A stretch of 20,060 bases of DNA from assembly GCA_045617105.1 (NCBI GenBank), contig JAZLHW010000135.1, positions 1 through 20,060 on the forward strand. The letters run 5' to 3'. Below the pieces are notes generated by a model. It searched no databases. It was not told the origin of the DNA and saw only the letters and a list, made by a program, of their open reading frames with translations. Below are positions 7,370 to 16,038 of the stretch, one piece after another; the first letter of the stretch is position 1, and each line of letters begins with the position of its first letter. The position numbers and the translations under genes were made by a program. The DNA is from CALELM01 sp045617105 (GTDB lineage Bacteria; Bacillota; Negativicutes; Selenomonadales; Selenomonadaceae).

Positions 7370-7593
7370 TATTATAGCGATGAAGAAGCAAAGTAGTTCA
7401 TGCCGACATCAGCAGAGAGTCCTGCCTTGGCTGTGAGCAGGGTGATGCTAATGAATGAAGATTCCCTTCGGAGCTTTTCGGTGAAGACTTTTTGCGTAGC
7501 CGAAACGTGTCGCAGCGTTACATGCCTTCAAGTATAAATCAGGGTGGTACCGTGAAGAAATGCCTTCGCCCCTTTTGGGGCGGAGGCATTTTT
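7370..7593 (+). ncRNA. T-box riboswitch leader, phenylalanine type
   Basis: Untranslated leader that senses uncharged tRNA-Phe and controls transcription of pheST. Stem I begins around GCGATGAAGAAGC (GA-rich K-turn side), followed by AAAGTAG on the 5' side of the specifier loop. The AG-bulge type sequence GCAGAGAGTCC comes next, and then the returning strand ATGAATGAAGATTCCC. In that strand TTC at 7462-7464, a Phe codon, is in position to be the specifier. The hallmark T-box sequence AGGGTGGTACCGTG is at 7541-7554 (the usual consensus ends CCGCG), directly followed by the terminator. Uncharged tRNA-Phe would stabilise the antiterminator and permit read-through into pheS. Stem boundaries are approximate because no folding was run. 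Confidence 0.9.
7559..7593 (+). terminator. Regulated terminator of the pheST T-box
   Basis: AATGCCTTCGCCCC and GGGGCGGAGGCATT form a 14-base-pair stem with one wobble pair around a TTTT loop, ending in TTTTT. It starts a few bases after the T-box sequence and ends 20 bases before the pheS start, the standard layout of a T-box attenuator. Confidence 0.9.
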
Positions 7594-7613
7594 GCAGATA
7601 GGAGGAATTGAAA

Positions 7614-8642
7614 TTGGAACAAAAAATCATGCAGCTGAAACAGGAAGCGGAGGATCACATCAAAAACAAAGCAAAAACTCTCAATGAATTAAGTGACATA
7701 CGCATCAAATATCTTGGAAAAAAGGGAGAATTGACCTTGATCCTGCGGGGCATGGGAAGCCTGAGTGCGGAAGAACGCCCCAAGGTCGGCAAGATCGTCA
7801 ACGAGGCTCGTGCTGAAATCGAAAACCTGCTTGCTGAAAAAACAAAATCCCTCAAGGCTTCCGAGCTTGCAAACAAGCTGGCAAGCGAAAAAATAGATGT
7901 CACGCTCTCAGGCCGCCAGCACATGGCAGGACACCTTCACCCCCTGACACTGACCTTGAACCGCATCAAGGATATTTTCCTTGCTATGGGCTTCAGTGTA
8001 GAAGAAGGGCCTGAGATTGAACGGGATTACTTTAACTTCGAGGCTTTGAATCTTCCCAAGGATCATCCTGCGCGTGATATGCAGGATTCCTTTTACATCA
8101 CGGAAGAAATTCTCATGCGTACACAGACCTCACCTGTGCAGGCTCGCACGATGCAGTCGCACGAACCCAACAGCCCCATCCGCATGATAGCCCCCGGACG
8201 TGTTTACCGCAGAGATGATTACGATGCAACACACTCCCCGATGTTTACACAGGTGGAGGGCCTCGTCATCGACAAGGATATCAGCTTTGCTGACCTAAAA
8301 GGAACCTTGGAGCTGTTCCTGCGGCAGATCTTCAATGAGAATGTCGGCGTTCGTTTCCGTCCCAGCTTTTTCCCATTCACGGAACCCAGCACGGAAGTTG
8401 ACATTTCCTGTGTCATGTGCCACGGAAAGGGCTGCCGTGTCTGCAAAGGAACCGGCTGGCTGGAGATCCTCGGTGCAGGCATGGTACACCCGCATGTGCT
8501 GGAAATGAGCGGATACGATCCAAAGAAGGTAAGCGGCTTTGCCTTTGGCTTAGGCGTGGAGCGTATCGCCATGCTGTCCTACGGCATAGATGATCTAAGG
8601 CTGTTCTATGATAATGACATGAGGTTCTTATCTCAGTTCTAA
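7614..8642 (+). CDS. pheS: Phenylalanyl-tRNA synthetase alpha subunit
   Basis: Catalytic subunit of the alpha2-beta2 enzyme that charges tRNA-Phe, 342 residues, normal for the family. An N-terminal helical arm (about residues 1-90) contacts tRNA. The class II core follows with motif 2 in GRVYRRDDYDATHSPMFTQ, the aminoacylation-site segment FRPSFFPFTEPSTEVD, a Cys-containing insert (CVMCHGKGCRVCKGTGW), and motif 3 in GFAFGLGVERIAML. The TTG at 7614 is chosen because it lies eight bases after TAGGAGG and gives MEQKIMQLKQEAE. Another TTG at 7608 is only two bases from that site. Translation therefore starts from a non-ATG codon under T-box control. pheT follows after 36 bases. Confidence 0.96.
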   Translation: MEQKIMQLKQEAEDHIKNKAKTLNELSDIRIKYLGKKGELTLILRGMGSLSAEERPKVGKIVNEARAEIENLLAEKTKSLKASELANKLASEKIDVTLSGRQHMAGHLHPLTLTLNRIKDIFLAMGFSVEEGPEIERDYFNFEALNLPKDHPARDMQDSFYITEEILMRTQTSPVQARTMQSHEPNSPIRMIAPGRVYRRDDYDATHSPMFTQVEGLVIDKDISFADLKGTLELFLRQIFNENVGVRFRPSFFPFTEPSTEVDISCVMCHGKGCRVCKGTGWLEILGAGMVHPHVLEMSGYDPKKVSGFAFGLGVERIAMLSYGIDDLRLFYDNDMRFLSQF

Positions 8643-8678
8643 TGGAAATCTTGAAAAGAAATCGAAAGGAGACAAATC

Positions 8679-11114
8679 ATGCAGGTTTCAATAAAATGGT
8701 TGCAGGACTACATAGATTTTGACTGGTCAGCAGAAGAGCTGGCAGATAAGCTCACGATGGCAGGTGTCCCCGTAGAACATCTCATTCGTGCAGATGAGGG
8801 ACTGGAAAAGGTCGTCACAGGACAAATTGCCAAGCTGGTTCCCCATCCAGATTCCGACCACCTCCAAATTTGCACGATGCATGTTGGACAGGAGGAAATG
8901 CTGCAGATCGTGACGGGAGCGCAAAACATAGCCGAGGGACAAGTGGTTCCCGTTGCCCTGGTCGGCGCACATCTTCCCAATGGGCAAAAGATCTCAAAAG
9001 GAAAGCTCCGCGGTGTTCCTTCTCACGGAATGCTCTGCTCTGCCGGAGAACTCAATCTGGATCTGAGCAAGCTGACGGAGGAAGAAAAAAACGGCATCTA
9101 CATTCTTCCCAAGGATACGCCCATCGGAGTTCCTGCAAAGGACGTGCTGGGACTCGATGATGTGATCCTTGAATTCGAGCTTACGGCAAACCGTGCCGAT
9201 TGCTTCAGCGTGTTTGGCTTGGTTCGGGAAATCGAAGTACTTTCCGGAAAAAAGGCAAAATGGCCGGAAATCACGGTCAAGGAGGACGATGCAGACAAAG
9301 CATCCGATCTCGTAAAGATAGGAATTGAGGCGAATCATCTGTGCGACAGATTCTCTGCCCGTGTCATCAAGAATGTCAAGATCGCCCCATCCCCTGAATG
9401 GATGCAGCAGCGTTTGGCAGGCGCAGGGATCCGTGCCATCAACAACGTAGTCGATGTAACGAATTTCGTTATGGTGGAGCTGGGACAGCCTATGCATGCC
9501 TATGACTACGACCAAATCGCAGGAAAGTCCCTCACTGCCCGCTGTGCCGTCCAAGGTGAAAATCTCCACACCCTAGACGATTCTTCCCGTTTGGCAAAGG
9601 GCGATGAGCTGGTCATTGCCGATGCTGAGAAAGCCGCTGGATTAGCCGGTGTCATGGGAGGCTTGGAATCCGAAGTAACGGAAGCAACAACTACGATCGT
9701 ACTGGAAGCCGCTTCCTTCCACGGGCCAAGCATCCGCCGCACCTCTCGTGCCTGCGGATTGCATACGGAAGCCTCCGGCCGCTTTGAACGAGGCGTTGAT
9801 GTGACGAAAACGATTCGTGCCTTGGATCGTGCGGCACAGCTTTTGCAGGAGATGGGGGCATGTACCGTAACGCAAGGCGTATTAGACGTATATCCTTCCC
9901 CTCGTGAAACTGCCGCCGTCCGTTTTACTGCCGATCAGATCAACCGCCGCTTGGGAACGGCAGTCAAGGACGAAACTATCCTGAACATCTTGGAAAGCCT
10001 TGGTTTTTCGGTGACCGACGAAGGGACAGAATATCTTGCCACGGTTCCTTCTTGGCGCAATGACGTAACCTGCATGGAAGACCTTTCCGAAGAGATCGCC
10101 AGAATCTACGGGTTTGAAAATATCCTTCCTACCCTTCCTTGGGGAAATGTCGTACAGGGATATCAAAGCCCGAAACAAAATTTCACGGACGAGATCCGCC
10201 GTATTCTCGTTGGGCTTGGCATGACCGAGGAGCTTTCCTTTGGCTTCACGCATCCAAATATGTTCGATAAACTCCAAGTGCCGGAGGACAGCGAGATCCG
10301 CAGGGCAATTCCCATCATGAACCCGTTGACAGACGAGTACCCCTTGGTTCGGACAACACTCCTGACCAGCATTATGGAAAACGTGGTACGGAATTTCTCC
10401 CGCAAAAACGAAGATGTCCAGCTGTTTGAGATCGCAAACGTCTTTTATCCAAAGGCACTGCCGGTAACAGAACAGCCAAACGAAATCATGAAGCTTGCCG
10501 GTGTCCTGACAGGACGGCGAAACCCGATTGGCTGGAACCAAGGAAATGAGCCGATGGATTTCTATGATGCCAAGGGTATCATAGAAGCCCTGCTTTCCAA
10601 GCTGTCCATCAGCAAATATACCGTGGAAGCTGGCTCGCATTACATGATGCACCCAGGAAAAACTGCCTTCTTCAAAAAAGGAAAGGACATTATCGCTGTT
10701 CTTGGCGAAGTACATCCTGCCGTCATGGAAGCCTTCGGTGTGAAACAAAAACTTTATGTTTTCGAAATGGATATTGATATGCTTATGAAATATCCTGCAA
10801 AGAGCTTCCATTATGAAGCCCTTCCAAAATATCCTGCCATTCAGCGTGACCTTGCGCTGCTGGTAGACCGAGATATAAATGCAGGAGAAATCGAGCAAGC
10901 CATCAGGCAGAACGGCGGCCAGTATTTCAAGGGCGTTACGTTGTTTGACGTGTATACGGGCAAACAGGTTTCCGAGGAAAAGAAGAGCCTCGCCTTTTCC
11001 ATGAAATTCCAGTCAAAGGAAAAAACGCTGACAGATGAAGAAGCAGATGAGGCATTCCGCAACATTCTCGATGCTTTGCAGAAGAAATTCCATGCAGAAC
11101 TTCGTGTCCAGTAA
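8679..11114 (+). CDS. pheT: Phenylalanyl-tRNA synthetase beta subunit
   Basis: Beta subunit of phenylalanyl-tRNA synthetase, 811 residues, normal bacterial length. It carries tRNA-binding and editing functions. Domains in order: an N-terminal module (residues 1-40), an EMAP/Trbp-like tRNA-binding OB domain (about 40-150, with HPDSDHLQICTMHVG and SHGMLCSAGEL), and the B3/B4 editing domain (about 210-390, with NNVVDVTNFVMVELGQPMHA and RRTSRACGLHTEASGRFERG). These are followed by the B5 domain (about 405-480), the core, and a C-terminal FDX-ACB domain (about 709-811, from FHYEALPKYPAIQRDLALLV). AAAGGAG precedes the ATG at suitable spacing. It is co-transcribed with pheS, and zapA follows 11 bases after its stop. 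Confidence 0.97.
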   Translation: MQVSIKWLQDYIDFDWSAEELADKLTMAGVPVEHLIRADEGLEKVVTGQIAKLVPHPDSDHLQICTMHVGQEEMLQIVTGAQNIAEGQVVPVALVGAHLPNGQKISKGKLRGVPSHGMLCSAGELNLDLSKLTEEEKNGIYILPKDTPIGVPAKDVLGLDDVILEFELTANRADCFSVFGLVREIEVLSGKKAKWPEITVKEDDADKASDLVKIGIEANHLCDRFSARVIKNVKIAPSPEWMQQRLAGAGIRAINNVVDVTNFVMVELGQPMHAYDYDQIAGKSLTARCAVQGENLHTLDDSSRLAKGDELVIADAEKAAGLAGVMGGLESEVTEATTTIVLEAASFHGPSIRRTSRACGLHTEASGRFERGVDVTKTIRALDRAAQLLQEMGACTVTQGVLDVYPSPRETAAVRFTADQINRRLGTAVKDETILNILESLGFSVTDEGTEYLATVPSWRNDVTCMEDLSEEIARIYGFENILPTLPWGNVVQGYQSPKQNFTDEIRRILVGLGMTEELSFGFTHPNMFDKLQVPEDSEIRRAIPIMNPLTDEYPLVRTTLLTSIMENVVRNFSRKNEDVQLFEIANVFYPKALPVTEQPNEIMKLAGVLTGRRNPIGWNQGNEPMDFYDAKGIIEALLSKLSISKYTVEAGSHYMMHPGKTAFFKKGKDIIAVLGEVHPAVMEAFGVKQKLYVFEMDIDMLMKYPAKSFHYEALPKYPAIQRDLALLVDRDINAGEIEQAIRQNGGQYFKGVTLFDVYTGKQVSEEKKSLAFSMKFQSKEKTLTDEEADEAFRNILDALQKKFHAELRVQ

Positions 11115-11125
11115 AAGGTAAGCCT

Positions 11126-11377
11126 ATGAAAAAACAAAACTATAAAAAAATATCCGTTGACATTTTCGGAACAAAGTATTCCCTGCGAACCGACAGTGAT
11201 CCAGAATATGTCCATAAGCTTGGGCAAATGGTTGACGAGCGAATGCGCAAGGTCTCCCTTGCGACACATAGCTTTTCAGGCATGCACATCGGTGTATTGA
11301 CAGCACTTGAACTTGCTGACGAATACTGCAAGCTCAAAAAGCAATACGATGACCTTCTGGAGCTGATGGATTACTAA
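11126..11377 (+). CDS. zapA: Cell division protein ZapA
   Basis: ZapA-family protein, 83 residues, which binds FtsZ and promotes bundling of filaments at the division ring. The family pattern is visible: a short N-terminal beta unit (KKISVDIFGTKYSLRTDSDPEYV) followed by helices with LGQMVDERM, ALELADEY and a C-terminal coiled-coil tendency (KLKKQYDDLLELMDY). It is at the short end of the family. It lies 11 bases after pheT and belongs to the pheST transcript, an arrangement common in Firmicutes. A strong hairpin begins three bases after its stop codon. Confidence 0.9.
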   Translation: MKKQNYKKISVDIFGTKYSLRTDSDPEYVHKLGQMVDERMRKVSLATHSFSGMHIGVLTALELADEYCKLKKQYDDLLELMDY

Positions 11378-11422
11378 AAAGAGGCTGTGCATGAGTGAGA
11401 GATCACTTACGCACAGCCTCTA
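11378..11422. terminator. Bidirectional terminator between zapA and the secreted-protein gene
   Basis: AGAGGCTGTGC (11380-11390) pairs perfectly with GCACAGCCTCT (11411-11421). Inside it AGTGA and TCACT form a second five-pair stem with a GAGA loop. On the minus strand the stem is followed by TTTTT, a textbook terminator for the genes coming from the right. On the plus strand the U run (TATCTTTA) is weaker, but the stem directly follows zapA. It insulates the convergent units. Confidence 0.85.
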
Positions 11423-11547
11423 TCTTTATGCCATAATGAATTATCTTAAACCCTTTTTGCTTCCCGCATCCGACAAGAGATCCATCTTCCAAAGGTGCTT
11501 TGTTTCTGTCATGATGCATGATGCGCCTGCATAGGATAAACCTATCT

Positions 11548-12156
11548 TCACTTTTTGTTCAGCTTCAAAATCGGCTCATCCGATTCTTTTTTCAATGCCT
11601 TTGCCTTGTCCTTGTCCTCATCTTTCAACTCTCCGCTCGTATGGGAAAAGACTTCATCTTCATGGGAGGAGGCATATTCCACGATTGCCCTGTAGAACTT
11701 GCCATCAATGTCCTCCTCACTGAAGTCCTCCAGCTTCAAGCAAGTATCACACGCCTCGCTGTTCAAGGAATTCCACCCTGCATCCAAGTCGTTATGCATC
11801 GTAACCACGACCGTCTTATCTGCAAGGTCAAATTCCAGATACTCCGCTGCCCCTGCCAAATTATCGTAGCCATCCAGCGGCATCATTTTCCAGCGTCTTT
11901 TTACAACAACATCCTCGATCTGCACGGAATCATAGACCTTAAGCACGGGAACTACCAGACGATTGAAGTCGATAAAACCGTCCTCGTCCACCCCGTACCT
12001 GATCTGCTGCTTATTGAAATAATAACTTGCCCGTGGGGTAGACTGCACCCATTGGTAGATCTTCTCCGAAACGAAAGGGCTGGCTTCTCCCTCTGCCATT
12101 CCAAAAGCGACCGCCACCCCCAAAGCTATGCCAAGGACTGCCTTCTTTTTCCACAA
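11548..12156 (-). CDS. Secreted protein of unknown function
   Basis: A 202-residue protein I cannot assign to a family. Residues 1-25 form a clear Sec signal peptide (MWKKKAVLGIALGVAVAFGM, cleavage probably after GEA). The mature part begins SPFVSEKIYQWVQ and contains strand-rich segments (RLVVPVLKVYDSVQIEDVVV, YLEFDLADKTVVVTMHND) and two Cys close together (ACDTC). It ends in a highly charged Lys/Asp/Glu tail. The start is TTG at 12156, eight bases after an AAGGAGG site. It lies 107 bases downstream of the autotransporter on the same strand, and a weak TCGAAA/TAAAAT pair in that gap could be its own promoter. It ends about 125 bases before the shared terminator. The layout resembles first-half segments of the Adhesin_E-like protein at 17322 (conditions on strand and charge), but no identity is claimed. 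Confidence 0.75.
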   Translation of the reverse strand: MWKKKAVLGIALGVAVAFGMAEGEASPFVSEKIYQWVQSTPRASYYFNKQQIRYGVDEDGFIDFNRLVVPVLKVYDSVQIEDVVVKRRWKMMPLDGYDNLAGAAEYLEFDLADKTVVVTMHNDLDAGWNSLNSEACDTCLKLEDFSEEDIDGKFYRAIVEYASSHEDEVFSHTSGELKDEDKDKAKALKKESDEPILKLNKK

Positions 12157-12263
12157 AACAAATTCCTCCTTCCTTTACTTCCACTCTTTATTTTAATGAT
12201 CCCGCATGAATTTTCGATGAAGATAACACTGCAACAAATCAAGCATCAAACAAAAATTTTCTG

Positions 12264-15038
12264 TCAGAACGACCAATGAAGTCCAACAGAGCCAGCAATA
12301 CCACGCTGTTTACCGGCCCACGCATTGATATTGATATCTGCCCCCAAATGATTTCCCTCATCCGGCACCATGCTGAGGCCTAACTCCAATAAGCCGCTCG
12401 ATCCACGAAGTGCCGGCGCCGGCGCACTCAATGACAGCCCCTTAAAATGTGCCTGTGAATTCACAGTACCACCGAACTCATGCTCCCAAGCCACACCGGC
12501 AAAGAAAGAATTCTGCTTGCTGAGATTTTTCTTGTAACGACATCCGATCCGAAGCCGATGAGAATCCACTGCATCATAGGCCATATTGACACGATACGTC
12601 AAATCATTGCTGGAGGCATTGGCATGCGTATAATAATACCGGCCATAAACATCTATTAAGTCATCGTTCTTTTGTGCAAATTCCTTTCCAATACCTAATG
12701 TCAGCCCATAAAACATATAACTGTCATCACAATTCACCCGATAATCATTGAGATTGGAAACATAATCGGTTTTTGCTTTTCCTATCCGCAAGGAAGCATC
12801 CGCATGAATACCGTTCTTTCTCTGCCATTCACCAGCCACTGCCAAACCATACGTCTTGACATTGCCAGAACCATGTGACCCATACATACCGTCTAAGTAA
12901 CTATCGTAATTTCCACTGCCGTATTCACCAGCGATCAACAACGTGCCATTATTGATCGTCCGGGCAACACCAAGCGTACCATGCCAGCCCTTCAAATCAA
13001 CATACGATCCAGTATCATGCCGCATGTTTTCACCGCCAACTGCCGCAAAGGGAACGAAATCCCCCTTGTCCTCCTCTGCTGCAAGCTTTGCTTGATTCAA
13101 ACCTTGGTTGAGCAGGAAATCCGTTCCCGATTTAACAAAAGCCACTGCTGCTGCTTTCGTCTCCGCCGGAGATTTTCCTTCCTCATCGACCTGCACCTCA
13201 TCATTAGGGATATGCAGTGTCAATGTCTTATTGGCTGCACCATAAACAAACTCAGCATTCTTATACCGAACAATAGCTGTATCCTTTGCCAATGCCTTGG
13301 TAATAAGCCCATCAACCACCATTGCGCCACTGCCGGTCTTATTGTACAAAGTAATCGTTGGACCAACAAAATTTGCGCCTTCATTGTCATGGATCTGAGC
13401 CAATACCCGCTGATTGGCAACATCCGTTACTTCTGCACCAGTGATATTCAATACCACATCACCGTCATTCGTATCAACTGTCCAATGCGGTTTGAAAATC
13501 TGTACCGCCGCAACATTTCCGATTGCATTTCCCTGCTTAAACATCACCAAACGATTATTGGACATCCCTGTCGTTCCAACACCGCCATAAACATTTGCGG
13601 ATACAATAGAATTCCCCATCAATACGACATTATTTTCGTTCGCAGCTCCAGCCGTGCTGATACCTCCATAAACATCTTGAGTCACAGTAGTTCCTGATTG
13701 TATTGCCACTCTATTGCCTAATGCATTGCCGGCAGTACTTTTACCACCATAAACGAAGTTATTTACCGATGAACCGTTCGCAATATATACCTCATTGCCG
13801 ATTGCATTGCCGCATTCGCTGATACCACCGTAGATCATGCCGTTCACGGTACCGCCTTCAATATACACGTTATTGTTAATAGCATGTCCTTGACCAGTAA
13901 ATGCTGTTGTTGCTTCCTGCAATGCACCCATGGCATAAACGAAGCCGCCGCCAATTACATCACCGCCAATCGTCCCCCCCTGAATATGTACCTTGTTTCC
14001 AACGGCATTTCCGCTGCCAAGCCACGTCATGCCTGTACTTCCCGTTGCCTGCTGCGTCGTAAGCTCTACTTCACCGCCAACGACCTTTGTTTTTATCGTA
14101 CCTCCTTTGATCAGTACAGTATTATTGACTGCCTCACCGTTGCCGCCTTGGACAAGACCGCCATAAACACCTGTTTTATGAGGCTTCGCCGGATCTGTCG
14201 GCTCATAGGTTCCGTTTTCAATAGAAACAAGGTTTCCCATAGCACTTCCGTTACCTGTATCTACTGCACCGCCAATAACAGTCTCATGAAATGTGCTGTT
14301 TCCAAGTATGTGAACCTCATTGCCGATCGCATACCCATCACCTTTTTCCAGCTCACCGCCGATAATATCATCCGTAAAATCAGCTCCGCCAGTAATAAAG
14401 ATCTTGTTGTTTTTTACCATTCCGACAGTATTTAACATTCCAGCCTGTCCGGCAACGACCTCCTCCTGAAAGGAGCCTCCATTTATATGGATCTCATTGT
14501 CAATTGCCGAACCATTCAAGGTGCGGCCGCCGTTTATATCTGCCTTTCCGATATTTCCATTGTTGATATATACCTTGTTTCCAATCGCATCACCGTTAAC
14601 CGTATGACCGCCGCAAATGGTATCACCATCCAGCAGACCTACGCCTATGTCGCCGCCATTCACCGTCACTATATTATTCATAACATTTTTGGGCGGTGCC
14701 GCTAATTGTGCCATTCTTTCTGCCTCAGACTGCCCAGCAGCCTCCTGTGCAAGCTCCTGTTCCTCTGTTTCAACCGTCTGGCTTTTTATAACATCATACC
14801 ATCCGCCAAAGACAATACGGATATCATCCATTCCGGCAGCAATCGTCACATTAGCATTTTCGGTGGCAGGTGTCTTCCCATCATGACTGCCGTAATAGGT
14901 ATATGCAATCTTATCAAGAAAGCCACCCGTACCTGACGCACTGCTTGCAGCTTCGGCAACACCACAAGAAAAATAATTTAAAATCGGCAATCCGCAGCCT
15001 ATAGCAAACAATAAAGCTTTTTTCTTGGAAATCATCAT
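12264..15038 (-). CDS. Autotransporter (type Va) with repeated beta-helix passenger
   Basis: A 924-residue surface or secreted protein that carries its own outer-membrane pore. Residues 1-30 are a Sec signal peptide (cleavage near GVAEA). The passenger contains about 12 repeats between residues 118 and 505, each with a block like AIGNEVYIxGGT and closing in VYGG or IGG, as in parallel beta-helix passengers. A linker helix (about 625-655) precedes the autotransporter beta-barrel domain (about 660-924), which ends in the outer-membrane signature GLHWSF with terminal Phe. The start is ATG ATG at 15038/15035 behind AAGAGA. It follows metA by 47 bases on the same strand. No protease or catalytic triad is visible in the passenger, so adhesion or surface structure is more likely than enzymatic activity, but that is inference. 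Confidence 0.92.
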   Translation of the reverse strand: MMISKKKALLFAIGCGLPILNYFSCGVAEAASSASGTGGFLDKIAYTYYGSHDGKTPATENANVTIAAGMDDIRIVFGGWYDVIKSQTVETEEQELAQEAAGQSEAERMAQLAAPPKNVMNNIVTVNGGDIGVGLLDGDTICGGHTVNGDAIGNKVYINNGNIGKADINGGRTLNGSAIDNEIHINGGSFQEEVVAGQAGMLNTVGMVKNNKIFITGGADFTDDIIGGELEKGDGYAIGNEVHILGNSTFHETVIGGAVDTGNGSAMGNLVSIENGTYEPTDPAKPHKTGVYGGLVQGGNGEAVNNTVLIKGGTIKTKVVGGEVELTTQQATGSTGMTWLGSGNAVGNKVHIQGGTIGGDVIGGGFVYAMGALQEATTAFTGQGHAINNNVYIEGGTVNGMIYGGISECGNAIGNEVYIANGSSVNNFVYGGKSTAGNALGNRVAIQSGTTVTQDVYGGISTAGAANENNVVLMGNSIVSANVYGGVGTTGMSNNRLVMFKQGNAIGNVAAVQIFKPHWTVDTNDGDVVLNITGAEVTDVANQRVLAQIHDNEGANFVGPTITLYNKTGSGAMVVDGLITKALAKDTAIVRYKNAEFVYGAANKTLTLHIPNDEVQVDEEGKSPAETKAAAVAFVKSGTDFLLNQGLNQAKLAAEEDKGDFVPFAAVGGENMRHDTGSYVDLKGWHGTLGVARTINNGTLLIAGEYGSGNYDSYLDGMYGSHGSGNVKTYGLAVAGEWQRKNGIHADASLRIGKAKTDYVSNLNDYRVNCDDSYMFYGLTLGIGKEFAQKNDDLIDVYGRYYYTHANASSNDLTYRVNMAYDAVDSHRLRIGCRYKKNLSKQNSFFAGVAWEHEFGGTVNSQAHFKGLSLSAPAPALRGSSGLLELGLSMVPDEGNHLGADININAWAGKQRGIAGSVGLHWSF
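13524..14687 (-). repeat. Degenerate repeat array coding the autotransporter passenger
   Basis: About 12 imperfect units of roughly 25-45 codons encode blocks of the form A(I/V/M/L)(G/N)N-x-V-x-I-x-x-G-T followed by (V/I)(Y/I/V)GG. Examples start near residues 151, 178, 237, 266, 303, 345, 386, 412, 439 and 467 of the protein. The DNA repeats are diverged, so conservation is at the protein level. Confidence 0.85.
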
Positions 15039-15085
15039 TTTTTATCTCTTCTTTCTTCAAATAAATTGTAATGGCAACTGTCTGC

Positions 15086-16018
15086 TCATTCATACTCCCG
15101 CTCCTTGTGAAGCTCATCCAGCTCGTAAGGAGTTTCCTGATAAACATAATAATTCAACCAATTTGCAAACAACAAATGCGCAACGGAACGCCATCGCACG
15201 ATTGGCGGCTTGGACGGATCATCATTAGGATAATAGTTACGAGGAACTCTCGGGTCCAATCCTGCTTGAACATCACGCTCATACTCTGTCTTGAGTGTTG
15301 CAGGATCATACTCCGCATGACCTGTAATAAAAAATTGCCTTTTCTCCAAATTTGCAATAATATAAACACCCGCATCTCCTTCAGAGAGGATCGTAAGCTC
15401 AGGCACTTTCAGGATATCTTCTCTGCGGCTCTCCGTATAACGGGAATGCGGAACGAAAAACTCATCATCAAATCCCCGAAACAATCTCTCGTGCTCAATG
15501 CAAAGATGATGCCTGTAAATACCAAAAACCTTCTGCGGCACAGCATATTTCGGCACTCCGTAATGATAGTAAAGACCTGCCTGCGCTCCCCAGCAGATAT
15601 GGAAGGTAGAATAGACATGTGCCTTGCTCCACTCCATGATCTCAGAGATCTCATCCCAATAGGCGACCTCCTCGAAATCCATATTTTCCACGGGTGCTCC
15701 CGTAATGATCAGCCCATCATACTTCCTATGGCGCACCTCCGCAAACGTGCCATAAAACTCCGTTAAATAGTCCTCCGCCGTATGCGATGGCTTGTAGGAT
15801 TCGGTATAAATGAAATCCACCTCCACCTGCAGCGGAGTATTGCCCAAGAGCCGCAAAAGCTGTGTTTCTGTCACAGACTTGTTCGGCATCAGATTCAATA
15901 TCAAAATGCGAAGCGGACGAATGTCCTGTGCATACGCCCGTTCCGCATCCATAACAAAAATATTTTCACCCTCCAGCACCTGCGTTGCCGGAAGATTATT
16001 CGGTATCTTGATTGGCAT
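15086..16018 (-). CDS. metA: Homoserine O-acyltransferase MetA, predicted acetyl-CoA specific
   Basis: Activates homoserine for methionine synthesis in the cytosol; 310 residues, full length. The catalytic Cys142 lies in HICWGAQA, and His233 and Glu235 in ITGHAEYD complete the triad (His235/Glu237 in E. coli numbering). The residue after GAPV is Glu111. In characterised MetA proteins Glu at 111 goes with acetyl-CoA and Gly with succinyl-CoA, so this enzyme is probably a homoserine O-acetyltransferase despite belonging to the MetA family. The ATG at 16018 follows GAAGGGGGC at good spacing. It begins 20 bases after a secreted PepSY-type gene and is followed 47 bases later by the autotransporter, an unexpected location for a methionine gene. 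No SAM or methionine riboswitch was seen immediately upstream. Confidence 0.96.
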   Translation of the reverse strand: MPIKIPNNLPATQVLEGENIFVMDAERAYAQDIRPLRILILNLMPNKSVTETQLLRLLGNTPLQVEVDFIYTESYKPSHTAEDYLTEFYGTFAEVRHRKYDGLIITGAPVENMDFEEVAYWDEISEIMEWSKAHVYSTFHICWGAQAGLYYHYGVPKYAVPQKVFGIYRHHLCIEHERLFRGFDDEFFVPHSRYTESRREDILKVPELTILSEGDAGVYIIANLEKRQFFITGHAEYDPATLKTEYERDVQAGLDPRVPRNYYPNDDPSKPPIVRWRSVAHLLFANWLNYYVYQETPYELDELHKEREYE

Positions 16019-16038
16019 GAAAAGCCCCCTTCAAAATG

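Noticed and set aside
9882..10898. Minus-strand open frame of 338 codons opposite pheT
   Set aside because: It lies wholly within pheT, which is full length and intact. The product has low-complexity His/Phe-rich composition typical of antisense frames.
11378..11422. Possible small structured RNA gene or transposon end
   Set aside because: The hairpin directly follows zapA and has a T run suited to termination on the minus strand. There is no target duplication or transposase nearby.
12981..13697. Plus-strand frames opposite the autotransporter
   Set aside because: They mirror the repeated Gly/Asn codons of the autotransporter and have no start signals or domains.
15039..15085. Separate promoter for the autotransporter
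   Set aside because: A TACAAT occurs in the 47-base gap after metA but no acceptable -35 box is at the right distance, so co-transcription with metA is preferred.
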